NCBI RefSeq assembly: GCF_048771995.1
Contig: NC_133026.1
Location: 118,005,501 to 118,069,500, forward strand
Length of the DNA stretch: 64,000 bases
Direction of reading: 5' to 3'
Source: Taeniopygia guttata
Taxonomy: Eukaryota; Chordata; Aves; Passeriformes; Estrildidae
A model generated the notes under the pieces. The model did no database searches, was not told where the DNA came from, and saw nothing but the letters and a program-made list of their open reading frames with translations. Positions 23,487 to 35,769 of this stretch are shown here, one piece after another; within the stretch, counting starts at the first letter, position 1, and every line of letters begins with the position of its first letter. The translations under genes and the position numbers were made by a program.

Positions 23487-26400
23487 ATGGAAGTTGTGGG
23501 GATCCATATATTTTCACTGAAAGGTCATCTCTTGTAATGTTCTGTTGGGGGGGGTCCTTCCATTAAATGGGATACTTTAAACATACCCATTTAATTTAAA
23601 CACTTTAAAGAGCAACCTGTAAAACTCTTTGTGAAGAGAAATATGGAAAATAGTTTGTTTAAAGAAAAAAAAATATTGCTGACGATGGCCATTAATGTTT
23701 TCATCCAGGGCTCACCAAGCATTGTTTTCACCTGTTATCCATGTTGGTAATGCTGTTTCACAGATCATGACAATGCAGGAAGGACACATGAATCAGTGAA
23801 AGAACATTTTAGATTACACTTTAGCTTTTTATCTTTGTCATTGGTAGGCAGAGTTATCTGAATGTGATGTCTAAGCTAGTCCTTAAAGTACATGATCTGA
23901 ATGCAGCATCTCTTCTTCCTTTTAGAGCAAGTACCCAGTGTTTTATAACTCAGGTAGCACAGAGTCTTCACGCATTGCTCTCTTAAATGTGATGATTTCA
24001 GGCACGACAGCAGTGGCTGAGACAAATATGTGCAATTTTCTTTTGCTTTATTTTTCCTTGGACTGATAAGAATTCCCTTCATAATTACACACCCCACTCA
24101 CACCCTGCCAGTGTAAAAATGTTCTTATCTTTTGATAGGCTATTCCACTGTTGGAGAAACAAAAAACCCCAACCTGGAAGCAATATATTATGAAGAAAAA
24201 AGTGGTTTCAGTAGCTATGTTACTGTCCAAAGAGGTTAGCATACGAAAACAGAGCAGGAGCAGACAAGCAGAAAATACCTTTACCCATTAGGAGCCTGTT
24301 AAACTGTTTTTCTTCCCTGAGTAGTCAGTCAGCGATGTCAACTTGTTAACCAAGTGATGACTTTCTCTGTTGTTTCTTAACACTATTAAAAGTGTTTCAC
24401 ATATCATCCTCCAATCTCTGTGTGACTGTAGAAGGGAGATAATCCTTTGTGGTAACATTTAGCTCAGCTGTACGTGCAGCTGTATTAGGTAAGTCCTACT
24501 AAGTAAAAAAACCTCAATTCAGATTCATTATCAGCTCAATTATTCTATTATCAATTATTAATTATCTTGCTAAACTCTAAATATTTGTCTGTTTCTTTGT
24601 TTTTCCAGCCTAGATAGCGTCCTGCTTTCCTGCCCACAACTTGTGACTGACATACCAGAGAAGCAATAAACATTTTTGAATCTGGGCTCCATAGAGCAAA
24701 AACTTTCCTTATTCTAAGACAATAAAAAAGAGCTTTGGAACCTTTTCCCTGGAAATGAACTACAATTTTCTGCCCTCTATTAATGCAAAACTCAGTAGTG
24801 AAGATCCATATGAACTGTCAAGTATACTTTTTCTAAGTAACATCTTCATTAATATGAAAGTATTTTGGTGTAATACCATAGTGCATTCTGTCATGCAGCT
24901 ATCACTGGATATAAACAAGTGACTAAATCTGGAATATTGTTTTTCAAAGAAAATATAAAATTAATCTGCATATACTTTAGTCAAATTTTGTCAAATTGGT
25001 TGATATGTCTGATAGAAATAGACACCCCATGCACCATGGAAACTGTTTCCATAGCAAAAAAAATCTCTTAGCTCAGAGACTGTTCTTCTGGATTAAATCC
25101 AAGGATTTAAACTGATAATCTAGAGCTTTCTCGAGCAGCTAGAAAGGTCAATACTTAGGAGGAAATTGCCACACAGCACTCTGAAGGTGGTACCATCCCA
25201 CCACTGGAATATATTCTTTGCCTCAAGAACAAGAGAAGTGCCACAATGTTTCCTTTAATTTCACACATCTTTGACATCCCAAATGCCAACAGGCATTTAA
25301 AGGAAGTGGCATATTCTGCCAGTATCTTCAGCCACCTGCCAGAAATACAGATAATTGATGTCATAATTGTCTTCCTCTGTAATGCCTCTAAAAAACCAGT
25401 TTTCTGCAGAGAGACTACTTTTGACCCCTCTAGTGAGGGTAGAGAAAGTAAAAAGCATAAATCAAGATCTTTCACAATAGACACACCCTTACTGTTTGAA
25501 AGCTGATTAAGAAAGAATCATGGAGTCTTAAATATTTGTGGATCGGTATATTAATAAAGCACACTGATTAGGATTTGTTAAGGGTCAAATGAAAAATATA
25601 TGTTATTTTCTAAACACCTTTCTATTAAAAGAAAATAAAAACTGTATTCAATTGAATAACCTTTGAGAATAATTTATTTTATGGCCTGAAGACATCATTC
25701 AATGATTTCTATTTCCCAGGAAATAGGACAGTACTGCCTAAAACTTCATCCTGGTTCAGCAGTGAAATAGATGCAGTGATTAAAAAGGAAAAAAAGCAAT
25801 ACATAACAAGAAAAAAAGGCAAATATGGATACATGTGGATACATGTATTATGTATTCCATAAATTCCGAGTTGTAAGAGGATTTAAAAACATCAGGAAGA
25901 AATTAATGACTGGCAAGCCTAAGAACAAAAGGGTTTAAATACATTGAGTACAGTGTAAATCCAAGCTGTGGCAAAGAGGCACTGCTTGATGGTTAAATTA
26001 TTAATAATAATGCAGGATTAATGTAAGTGTTCCATAACAAAATCTGTTCTTTATTTGTAAGAAGCAACAGTATAACCTAATACCTCAAGACAGCTGGGAA
26101 TCATTTGAGCAATGACCAAGGAGGACCCTGAACAATATCTAATAAGAAAAAAAAAAAAAAATTAATCATCATTGCCAGGGTAGATGTATCCTGACCTTTA
26201 ATGATTTTAGGTAAATAATGGATCTCTGCAAAGTTTATGGAAAAGTCGAATACCGTTCCATATTATGTATTACAGAGGCAGAGTTGCTGATCCAGGTAAG
26301 GTTGTTGGTCTGACAAGTCCTAGGGAAGACAGAGGAGTAGTTTACACAGGGTGCAATTAGAAAAAAATCTGAGGATTGGAGTGGAATTAAATAGAATGAA

Positions 26401-26546
26401 TGTTGGTATGGGTGTTGAAAAACAGTACATCAAAAGATTTAAATCAAGTATACTTGACACTTGTTCACAAGCATAAGCTACCCCTCTGGGAGCTGGGTTG
26501 ATTGTCATGTAGGTGCAATATATTTCAACTTTTTAGAAGTACAATA

Positions 26547-26580
26547 CAGAATTTCGTATTGTTCTCAATACGAAATTCTG
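26547..26580. repeat. perfect hairpin, 15-bp stem and 4-base loop
   Basis: CAGAATTTCGTATTG (26547-26561) and CAATACGAAATTCTG (26566-26580) are exact reverse complements separated by TTCT. No extension pairs beyond the stem. Each arm holds one CpG in otherwise CpG-poor DNA. Confidence 0.97.
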
Positions 26581-26984
26581 AATGTTCTGAATAACACAAA
26601 TCAAGAATAGTTGTATGCAGGATCACTAAAGTGCACACTCACAGGTTAAGAGACTACTTAAAAGATGAACAAAGGAAATGTAGATTATTAGGAAATTGAA
26701 ATTAATGGGAACCATCCAAGCAAGGCTCCATAGACATATGTAATAAGTCTGATCTACTAAACTGAACCAGTGCAAAAAGCACAGGAACAATGAATTAAAG
26801 AGAATCTTTTGGGTGCATAAATTTCAATATGATACCTGTAAATGGATAATTTATAACATCAAGGACAAATGTTCTCTATTTGCTTGGATCCATAATAAAT
26901 GTGAAAGGAACCATAAACTGAAGTGGTTTAGTAGGAGATTTGGATTAGTCCTGTTCCCACTATTTGAGGCTGCTTGAGCTCCCC

Positions 26985-27310
26985 ATCATAGAATCAGGAG
27001 CTGAAGTGGATCTTAGAGATCACCTAGTGCCACCCACTCTGGCCATAAGCAGGGACACCTCCCACCAGACCAAGTTGCTCAAGGCCTTATCCAACCTGAT
27101 TTTGAAGACCACCAGGGTTTGAGTATCCAACGCCTTCCTGGGCAATGTGTTCCAATGTAACCACCCTCACAGTAAAAAATTTCTTCCTAGTGTCTAACCT
27201 TAATTTCCTGTCTTTCAATTTGCACTCATTGTTCCTTGTCCCGTCACCACAGTGCCTGATGAAGAGTGCCTCTTTGGCTTCCCTGTAGGCTCTCTTCAGA
27301 TATGGGAAGT
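26985..27310 (-). mobile_element. CR1 LINE 3' fragment
   Basis: Minus-oriented CR1 with CATAGAATCAGGAG, CAGGGACACCTCCCACCAGA, CAAGTTGCTCAAGGCC, CCACCCTCACAGTAAAAAAT and a TCATTGTTCCTTGTCCCGTC block. It is 5'-truncated at about 27310, next to a 9-bp microsatellite. Confidence 0.92.
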
Positions 27311-27351
27311 TTATGATGTAGAAATATTAAAAATTTAATATAAAACACCAA

Positions 27352-27427
27352 TATATTTTGTATATTTTGTATATTTTGTATATTTTGTATATTTTGTATA
27401 TTTTGTATATTTTATATATAAAATATA
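27352..27427. repeat. 9-bp microsatellite plus AT palindrome
   Basis: Six perfect TATATTTTG units occupy 27352-27405. They are followed by a 22-bp AT-only palindrome (27406-27427) that begins TATATTTTATA. The array starts about 45 bp from the truncated 5' end of the CR1 copy at 26985-27310. Confidence 0.95.
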
Positions 27428-29682
27428 TAAAATTAATAGGTGACAAAAGATGCCAGAATATTTTTTTTCTAACGATGCTGCTGGAAAGCAGTAGCTGAAC
27501 CTGAGGTCAAGGATCTGAGGGATTTTGACTGGACCTTGCAGCTAGCCCAATGATGATTCTGCACAAATTACATAATCTTCCTCAGCCTAAGTTTCCCTGT
27601 GTAAAAAAGAGGTATAATCATAGTCACCATTTTCAAAGGGCACTTAATGAATAGTGAAAAGTGCCAGCTCGTCTTACTGGCTCTGTATTGTCTTAACTAC
27701 AGCCCTGAGTGATGGCTGCAGCTGGGAACTGCTCAAAAATGTAATTCTGATAAAGAAACAGACCAAAAAAACACTTGATGAATGTAAAAGTGAGACTCCT
27801 CTAGCTTCTAAGCACACCTGGAAGAAATCCACTGGGGTTAGAAATTTTTAGAATCAGTTCCACCATTTTTTTTAACCCTTTGTGAACTCCATTTAATTAC
27901 TGAGCTAACACGTATGTTTAAACAGTCATTCTCTGAGAAACATTTTAGCTTTAAAAACTTAAAAATCTATTCTGCTTTATTTCAGAACCCTCTCTATATC
28001 TCTCGATTTGATTTGATTACCTAACAAACAAAATGTCAGGCATTACTTTTTTAAACTGATTTATTAAGAAGGCTGTTCTTGAGCCACAGAAATTATTTAC
28101 TTCAATCTCCTGCCATCTAGTGTCAAAAATAAACCTTTGCACTTCCAAAGGCTGATGTGAGCTCTGACAGGTTTAAATTTTACATTGCAAAAACTATGAA
28201 ATCACCTGAGTAATTTTTTGTCAGTGTTTAGCATGTTAGCATGATAAAAATACATGTATATTTATATATATATTTGCATATATGAAAAAAAAATCTTTTT
28301 TCTATTTATTGATCCCAAAGCATGCACTAAACCCATGCTTCAGTTTTTGGGATCTGTTTGGCATTGAAACTAGGTGCAGATTTATGCCTGAGCAAAGCAG
28401 TTTAAGAAAACTTCTATGGTCAATAAAGAAAACATGCATATTTTTGTGTATCTTTTGGGGGTTAACCTGAAACATATTAACCAGTGCTCAGTAAAACATA
28501 CTTTGCTAGCTTCTTCAGTGTCTTAGTGGTGTCTTGAGACATTCTGTTGTTGCAGCAGCCTGGATGAAGGTTTTGAAAGGCTTCCACATCAGCTCCCAGC
28601 AGACTGTCTTCCTCACTGAAAGACTGGCTTGCCAGAAAGAGAGGGAGGCAGGCAGGAAACTCCTGAAGCACTTCAATGTGGCCAGTGCTTCCTTTTAGTG
28701 CATCCTGTTAGAATTTCCCACCCCTCAGTGTATTCATTCACTCTTATTGTCCATTAGTTCTCAGGTCCTCTAGTTATCTATAACTACATCTCCTTACCCT
28801 CACTTTTTGCAGTGAGTGAATCCTTTGCAGATTCCTTTCAAGTTCCTCTCTCTTTTATCCTAGCTGGCTTTTCCAATTGCCTCCTGAACTCTAAAGCTCT
28901 GGTAATTACATTCCATTCAACATAGCAATTTCCAGTGTCTCAGTGATAAATGGCAATTCAACTGTCTTACTCCTTTCCTGGGAGAGGAGGGGTTTGTTGT
29001 TCAGTTTAAGGCCCCATCAAATCCATTAATGTCTGTGCAAGGAAGTTATTAACTGGGAGTGTGTGTGTGGGGGGGTGTTCAATGTAATGGAAAATGATAT
29101 GGAGATAATAATATAAGAATGATAATGTTTTCCACTCTTTTCCTTCCCTAGACTTCTTTATTTTAACATTTGTTATTACAGTTGCTAGTGTGATGGGTAT
29201 TCCTCATGTCTGGGACCATTTGTGAAAGTAATGCATTAAGTACAGTAAAGCGAGTAAGATGGAACAACAATGAATTGTATAAGGATTTACTAGTTATATT
29301 AAGAAAGTTGTTGGGAAAAAGTTATCCATGGAGCTATCTGAATGATCACCATTATATTTGTTGTAAAGTTACTGTCTTGCTATCTTCTTTTCAAACCTAA
29401 TATTTTCAAAACTCCTTATTTCCACTGCCAGCCCTGGCAGTTACAGGTTTGAGCCAGTGTGGCTACCTGAAGCAGCTGATTTAAATTACTGGTAGTATGT
29501 CTATGCAGCACTAAAACTCTACTGTATGATCATTGCAGTTGTACCTGTGATAAAATGTCCATATCCCTCAGTAAGGAAACTGATTAATGACATGAAATTT
29601 AGCAGCAAAAAGTTGATGTCCTGATAAGAGCACGTAGAGAATACTCAACTAGATTAATCTCCCTTCTCTTATGAGTGTTGGA
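27428..29682. other. intergenic, nothing recognised
   Basis: AT-rich sequence with minor TA and GT runs (28258-28282, 29059-29072). No supported feature. Confidence 0.6.
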
Positions 29683-30250
29683 TTTCAGGAGGTTCCTTAT
29701 CTAACCTTCTGCTCAAAAGAGGCATATATATGACCATGGCTTTATCCAGTTGTATCTTGAAAACCTTTAAGAACAGATACTGTGCTTCCTCTCTGGGCAA
29801 CCTCTTTCACTGTCACTGTTCCGATAGTGAGAAAGATTTAACTTGTATGTTTGAACTCCTCTTGTGTTCATCTATCTGTTGTTTCTTGTGATTCCACCAT
29901 ACACGCTGTATTAGCTTGTCTCTGTATTTTCAGTAATCTCCTCATAATTACTGGCAGGGGATTATTCACTCTCCTCCAAATCTGTCTTTCTCAAGATGAT
30001 GGTCCAGATTTCTCAGTCTCTTCTCTTGGGAATGTTCCAGCCCAGCAGCATTGTGCTGGCCCTTCACTGGAGATGCACTGGTTTAATCATTGCATTTTCT
30101 GTATTAGGGCCCTAAGACTGGGCACAGTATTCCAGATAGTGAGTGCCAAGGGGAATAATGACTGCCCTCAATCTACGACTACATGTCTGTTAACATAGTC
30201 CAGGATGCTCCTTCCTTGTGTACTTACTAAACCTTGGATTGACAGTCCTT
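29683..30250 (-). mobile_element. old, diverged CR1 LINE fragment
   Basis: A weakly preserved minus-oriented CR1. Recognisable points are TCTGGGCAACCTCTTTCACT, the TGGGCACAGTATTCCAGAT block, GGGGAATAATGACTGCCCTC and TAGTCCAGGATGCTCC. It is more diverged than the other copies, so it is probably older. Its edges are approximate. Confidence 0.65.
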
Positions 30251-33136
30251 TCAAGTTTGTTGCCACTGTTTCACTCTTATTTCAGGTCAGAGAGTCCGAG
30301 GACAAAACATGAAATAATATTGAAGAATATATTTTAATTCTGGGGCATGGTGATCTGGCATAGTGGTGAAACAAACTCCCATAAAGGTTTGGCAGACTCC
30401 CATTGACACAGTATTACTGCACAGACAAGCTCCTCTAACCCTAGATATTTGGATAATAACATATAATTTACTTCCCTTAAAAATGTATCTGCCTTTGAAC
30501 TTTTCAGGTTTATATGTACAAACAGATGCATACCTATATTAAGACTAGGTTGTAACACTTATGCCAGGCAGTAGGACTCTTGTGATGAGTAAGCACATGT
30601 CAATGTGCTCTGTGTCAAGGAGGCTTTGTGGGAAGGAAATTAGAGAACTAATATAGTCGCAAATCTTCCCAACACTTGTGATGGAAGGAACACATAACAG
30701 GCAATGATCACCCACAACTTATTCCTTCCCCTTCAGCAAGAGGAAATTGGAAGAAGTTTGTGGCTAGATTGAGACACAGAGTCTTTTCCAGACTGCAGTT
30801 GGACAATGTATTCCACGTTCATCTCATTTCTCAAGCCTGTCTAAAGACTGACTAGGATCAGCACTGAAGAAAAAACCTGATCACTGAAGAAAAAAAGATC
30901 ACTGCTGAGTGATGTTTCTAGCCTGTGACTTTTTAAACTGCTCTTTGTTTTCCACTTGTCACATGGATTTTCTTTGAACTGAGATGCAAAATGGATAAAT
31001 GTTTGTGTTCAAACAAAACTTCAAAATCAAAAAGTGCATTGAAAATGGACGTAGGATGAGCTCTCCATTAATACATTCCCTTAGTCTAGCAGCAGTCAGA
31101 TTGATACCTTTCGCATGTTGTGCCCAACTTGTTTACTTGAAGTAAAACTATCAGTGACTATTAGTTATGTAAATAATATTTGGCATTCAGAAATGGGATA
31201 TGCCTCTTGGATTCCATGGAAAAGGCATAGTGAGCTTTTGACAAGGCCCCACAGAATCTTTGGTTTATTTCCAAGCACATGCAGATAAACCTATTTCCCT
31301 TAAATTAAAATGATGGCAAATGAGAATACTTAGCCTGGATATAAATAAGTCCCTGGTTAATTTTAAGAAGACTGGTTTCAGTTCTATATATGTATACACA
31401 CAATTTATTTGCGACATTCACATTTTAGCACAGGAGAAATAAGTTGGTAAAAAGTTTTTCTGGAACTGCAATAATTGTCACTGGCAACCATTTTTTATTC
31501 AAGAATATTTAGAAGTCTTCTGACACTTGAAAGAAAATCCTCAGAACTAAAAGAAATGAAATATCAAAACTGCTTTGGAGACCTCATTGTCAGCTGCTGT
31601 AGGAACCGAAAATTATGTGCTGAAGAGGGAGCAACATCATGCTTCTTTTATACCTCACTGATATCTGTGAAATTAATTTTTTATCTTCTCAAAAAGCTTT
31701 GCCAAAGAATGGTTGCATTAATCTCAAATCTTTGGCTTATCTTTCTTATGGGAAATATAATTTACTGTAAATAGGCTATTTGGGTTACTTGAGTAAGACT
31801 TCTACAGGAATTAGGGACCTTGAAATTCTAACTTAAGAAATATCAGTGATATTTGAACAGGTCCTACCAGATGCTTTTGAAATGGCACAGTGTTTCTCAG
31901 AATCACTTTAGTCTGTATAATTGGTTACTTTTTTCAGAAGAAATGGCACTAGCACTGAAGTTAAGGGGTTTGTAGAGAAATGTAATAGCAGAGAAAGTAG
32001 AAATGATAAGAGATTTTTCAGGGGTCACTAATGTGTTGACTCCTTTGTAATCTTATCTTCTTTGATTGAAAGTGATGGAGCAGGTTTCAGCTTTGCACAT
32101 GATGAAAAGTCAGTTTGCTAAGCTGTTTAATCAGTTCAAGGGATCTTAAAAAGAGAACAAGGTAACAAATAGGCAGATGTTATCACATGCTGAAAGCTTG
32201 CCAGAAAGAAAAAAATTAGCAATCAATGTATTAAGAGATCTTAGGAATCCACTTACTGCCTGAATAGTAGAAGTAGGAACCCAAATGAGAAAAATTTGTC
32301 AAAGGTGTGCCATTTGCTTTGCATTCTGGTATGGCTGTGGAGAACACTGCAATGGTATTAGAGATTCTAAGCATCATGGAAATATTTTAAGGCAATCCCA
32401 TGAATGTAGGTATTCTTGCAAGTACCTTTGCTATTATCATAAAATCACTCAGACCACATCTAAAAATTCTTACATTCCACAGAGAACTAGTACATGATGT
32501 ATACAAATGTACACTGCTTACTTTGCAATAAGAGCTATTTTTATTCTCTACCACATCAAATTCCTTCATGGGAAGTGTTTAAAGTACTTTAGGATGTGAG
32601 TGCATGGTTTGGAGCATAAGGACTTGCTAGTATGCCATTTAGGTTCATATGGGTCAGCTCCTGTGGATGATATATATGGGCTCAGGAACTGGTCTGCTAT
32701 ATTTTATCCAATGATTAACCAGATTACTCTAAGTGTTTCCATCCAGTTTGTCACTTATCCATCAGGAGTGCCTGTGCTTCAAAATCAGTATATTTGTTTT
32801 GTGTTCTTTAAGCTGCTTAATTTCTTTACCTATAGGCACTTGCAGTTGAAAAATACAGTTTCATAATATTTTAAAAATACTGTAAGGTTTGGGGAATGTG
32901 TCTTGGGTACTTACCATAACGAAATATTATGAATAATATATGCACCCAATCATGAAATGGCCATGGAGAAGTTTAATGAGCACACTTCACTTTAGTAGGG
33001 TAAAGCATTTTATTAAAAACTTTTATAGACCATACAGTTTCTTTACCATCATGATATCAAGCTGATAATTTCTAAATTATTTTCCTCCTCAAAACATATG
33101 GGAATTTCCATATTATGACCATGAATAAGTCTACTG

Positions 33137-33156
33137 GTAGTATTTTAAAATACTAC
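33137..33156. repeat. 20-bp perfect palindrome
   Basis: GTAGTATTTTAAAATACTAC is its own reverse complement, with no spacer. Confidence 0.97.
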
Positions 33157-34209
33157 TTGAGTCAAAATGTGGTAATGACTAAGCTATTGCAGTTTAATAG
33201 GAGGTTCATTGTGGCTGTGACAGAGTGGAACAGTGTAAACCAGTAAGCTGCTACAAAGCAAAGGTAGCTGGGAATGAGTTCTGCAACAGGGGATCCCATA
33301 ACTGCGGGGTTAGTGGATGCAGATAGGTGGTGCTTTTCCTTCCTTCTTTCCTTCGTTTTCCACACTAGACTTAAATTTATATAGTTATATACCTCATATG
33401 CCCAGAACTAGACATCTGACTTTTTTTTTTTCTTATTATGTTAATCACATCAAAATAAATGTTACCCTCTTGTGATATTTCTCTGCAGATGTGTTAAGCT
33501 ATCAGGCTGAAAGGTAGCTGCTGTCAGGTAGGTCTGGAAAAGTAACAAAATCACAGAGGAAGTCACAGAGACATCATATCCCGAGGCACATCCAATAAAA
33601 AATAACAACTTTCCTTACAAGTCTCTGCTATAAGCAATTTGACACTGTTCTTCATTGAGAATTAAATGAATAACTAAGGAATACTTTGATCGGTCAAAAA
33701 ATAAAGTAAAAACCAAACAAAAATATCCCACAAGTTCCTGTTATTCTTCTTACTGTACAGAGTGCCTCATAAAGGGCCTTTTGCATCCTGTTAACTTCAG
33801 CCTCACAAAACATATAACCCTGGGCTTCCTGTGGGACTTTTCCAGAGGAGGATGCAGGGTGACTCAAGGTGGTTTAAGTTTCTGTGCCCAAGAAAACTTT
33901 CTTTCACTGCTGAGAAGTGAGGGAGCTTGGAAAGCATAGTCTTCACAGGATAATTTTAGGTTTTAGGCAATCCCTTTGGATTTCTTCCTGCAGTTTACGA
34001 AGTTTTGATTACATTATGAAATAATTTACCTACTGATCATCTTGCTACGAATAGGTTCCCAAGTTGTCTCTAAAGAGATGCTAATACATATGCAAATAAC
34101 CATCATTATGGACATAAAAATCAGTTAATAACACATTCCAGGTTTGATAGATAGTGACCAACAATTGCAATCTATGTGCTCTTTGGATAACTATGTGAAA
34201 TGTGGTGGT

Positions 34210-34240
34210 GATCTTGGTTCAGCTGGCCTGAACCAAGGTC
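34210..34240. repeat. hairpin, 10-bp perfect core stem
   Basis: CTTGGTTCAG (34213-34222) pairs with CTGAACCAAG (34228-34237) across CTGGC. Two Watson-Crick pairs and one T-G pair extend the stem outward to 34210/34240. Confidence 0.92.
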
Positions 34241-34982
34241 TGAACAGAGCTGCCAGCATTGCAAACCTTTTCCACTAGGGACACTTCTGTCTAAACTGGG
34301 TTTGAATGAAGCTCACTGCTGGAAGAGGTCACTGGAGGCCAGGGCTGATGGATCTTGATAAGATATTGCTGGGAGGTTGGTGTCAGTTCTGCTCAAGTTG
34401 AACACTTTTGTGATTTTACAAAAGAATAGAGTCACACCAGGGCTGTCATTCACACACTTTTGTGTAGCTATAACTTGACTAAAGATGAAGAGAGAGGAAA
34501 AAAATCCAACAGATCTGACAGAGTGTCAACGCTCTTGTTTCATAGCCATATAGCAACAAGGTGACTTGTCACAAGGGAGGCTTCTGGCAATGTAGCCAAA
34601 TCACTGACCTTGTAGACCTAAGTGCTGGAGTGTACAGTGGGGTATGTATTGAAGCACAGTGATCTTTGTAACAAATATTTATTTGTTTTGGGTAAAGTCC
34701 TATTTTTAATTCACACTGTGTGCTGAATCACTGGTATCTCTGGTTGTATAGGGTCTAAATCCCCCACAGAATATGTGCAAAAATCATGCTGTTTTTTAAT
34801 TTGAATTTCCTTATTTTTAGTTGTGCACCCTGCTCAAAATGTTAAAAGAATATAAATATTTGTAATCACAATTTTTTCTTTTCTCAACTGAAGATGAACT
34901 ACAAAGCTAAATTTTTACAGTTTTTTGCTCATTCTCTCCCCCTAGTTTTGCCAAGATTTATAAATTAATTATCAACACTAGG

Positions 34983-35019
34983 ATACTTTAAGTTTTTTCT
35001 AGGAAGAAACTTAAAGTAT
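34983..35019. repeat. hairpin, 13-bp perfect stem
   Basis: ATACTTTAAGTTT (34983-34995) pairs exactly with AAACTTAAAGTAT (35007-35019). Three further pairs, one of them G-U, can extend it inward, leaving a CTAGG loop. Confidence 0.95.
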
Positions 35020-35263
35020 TAACTGTCTTATACTTAGCTACCTCAATCATTCTGTGACTTTGTGATATGCATCTGCGGCAGCTGTCTTTAGCAGTAGTCC
35101 CTGTGGGGTGCAGACCGGCATGGCTGAATTAAGTTTGGATGAATAACATGCAGCATGGCTGGGCAAATCTGGGGATGAAGGCTGCTTCACAGCTAAGCTG
35201 TAGCAGCAGGCAGGGAGACATGGGGCTCTCTTGGGCCAAGAGACAATGGAAGTGTTGGCCTAG

Positions 35264-35769
35264 GACTGGGGAGGCCTGGTTCCAGTTTTGGAGTCCAGAG
35301 AAATAGAGAGAGACATGGATGTACTGGAGAGAATACAGTGAAGGGCCACAAAGAGGATGAAGGGACTGCAGCGTCTTTCCTGTGAGGACAGGCTAGGAGA
35401 ACTGGCACTGTTCAGCTTGGAGAAGAGAAGGCTCAGGGAAAAACTGTTCAAAGTATTAAAATACCTGAAGGGAAGGTGCAATGAGGACAGAACCCAGAAG
35501 CCAGCGGTGGCCAGTGCCACAACCAGAGGCAATGGGCACAGACCGAAACACGAGGAACACTTTCTGAACACCAGGAAACATTTCTTCACTGTGATGGTGA
35601 CCAAGGGCTGGCAAGGTTGCCCAGGGAGGTTGTGGGTCTTCATCCTTGGACATATTCAAAAGCTTCCTGGACATGGTCCTGGGCACCATGTGACGCTGCT
35701 TGAGTAGAGAGGTTGGACACAATGGCCTCCAGAGGTCCCTCCAAAATCAGCCATCCTGTGATTCTGTAA
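35264..35769 (+). mobile_element. CR1 LINE 3' fragment
   Basis: A plus-oriented CR1 of about 500 bp. It contains GAGAGACATGGATGTACTGG, AGGGCCACAAAGAGGATGAA, TTCAGCTTGGAGAAGAGAAG, AAACATTTCTTCACTGTGAT and TTGGACACAATGGCCTCCAG, and ends with CCTGTGATTCTGTA. Open frames on either strand here are fragments of the repeat, not genes. Confidence 0.92.

Larger units (their letters stand above)
22186..26984. other. intergenic, no gene recognised
   Basis: Holds GC-rich repeat copy A, the ATTTCATC repeat and the 26547 hairpin. Open frames near 25155-25506 are short, overlap on both strands and resemble no known family. Confidence 0.6.
30251..35263. other. intergenic, palindromes only
   Basis: Contains the 33137 palindrome and the 34210 and 34983 hairpins. 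A 99-codon plus-strand frame at 31475 has no recognisable domain and no CpG island or promoter. Confidence 0.6.

Noticed and set aside
27352..27405. Regularly spaced repeats resembling a CRISPR array
   Set aside because: The units are 9 bp with no spacers, in a vertebrate genome; a simple microsatellite.
35357..35707. Open frames of over 100 codons near 35.4 kb on both strands
   Set aside because: They lie in CR1 3' sequence and do not include reverse-transcriptase or endonuclease motifs.
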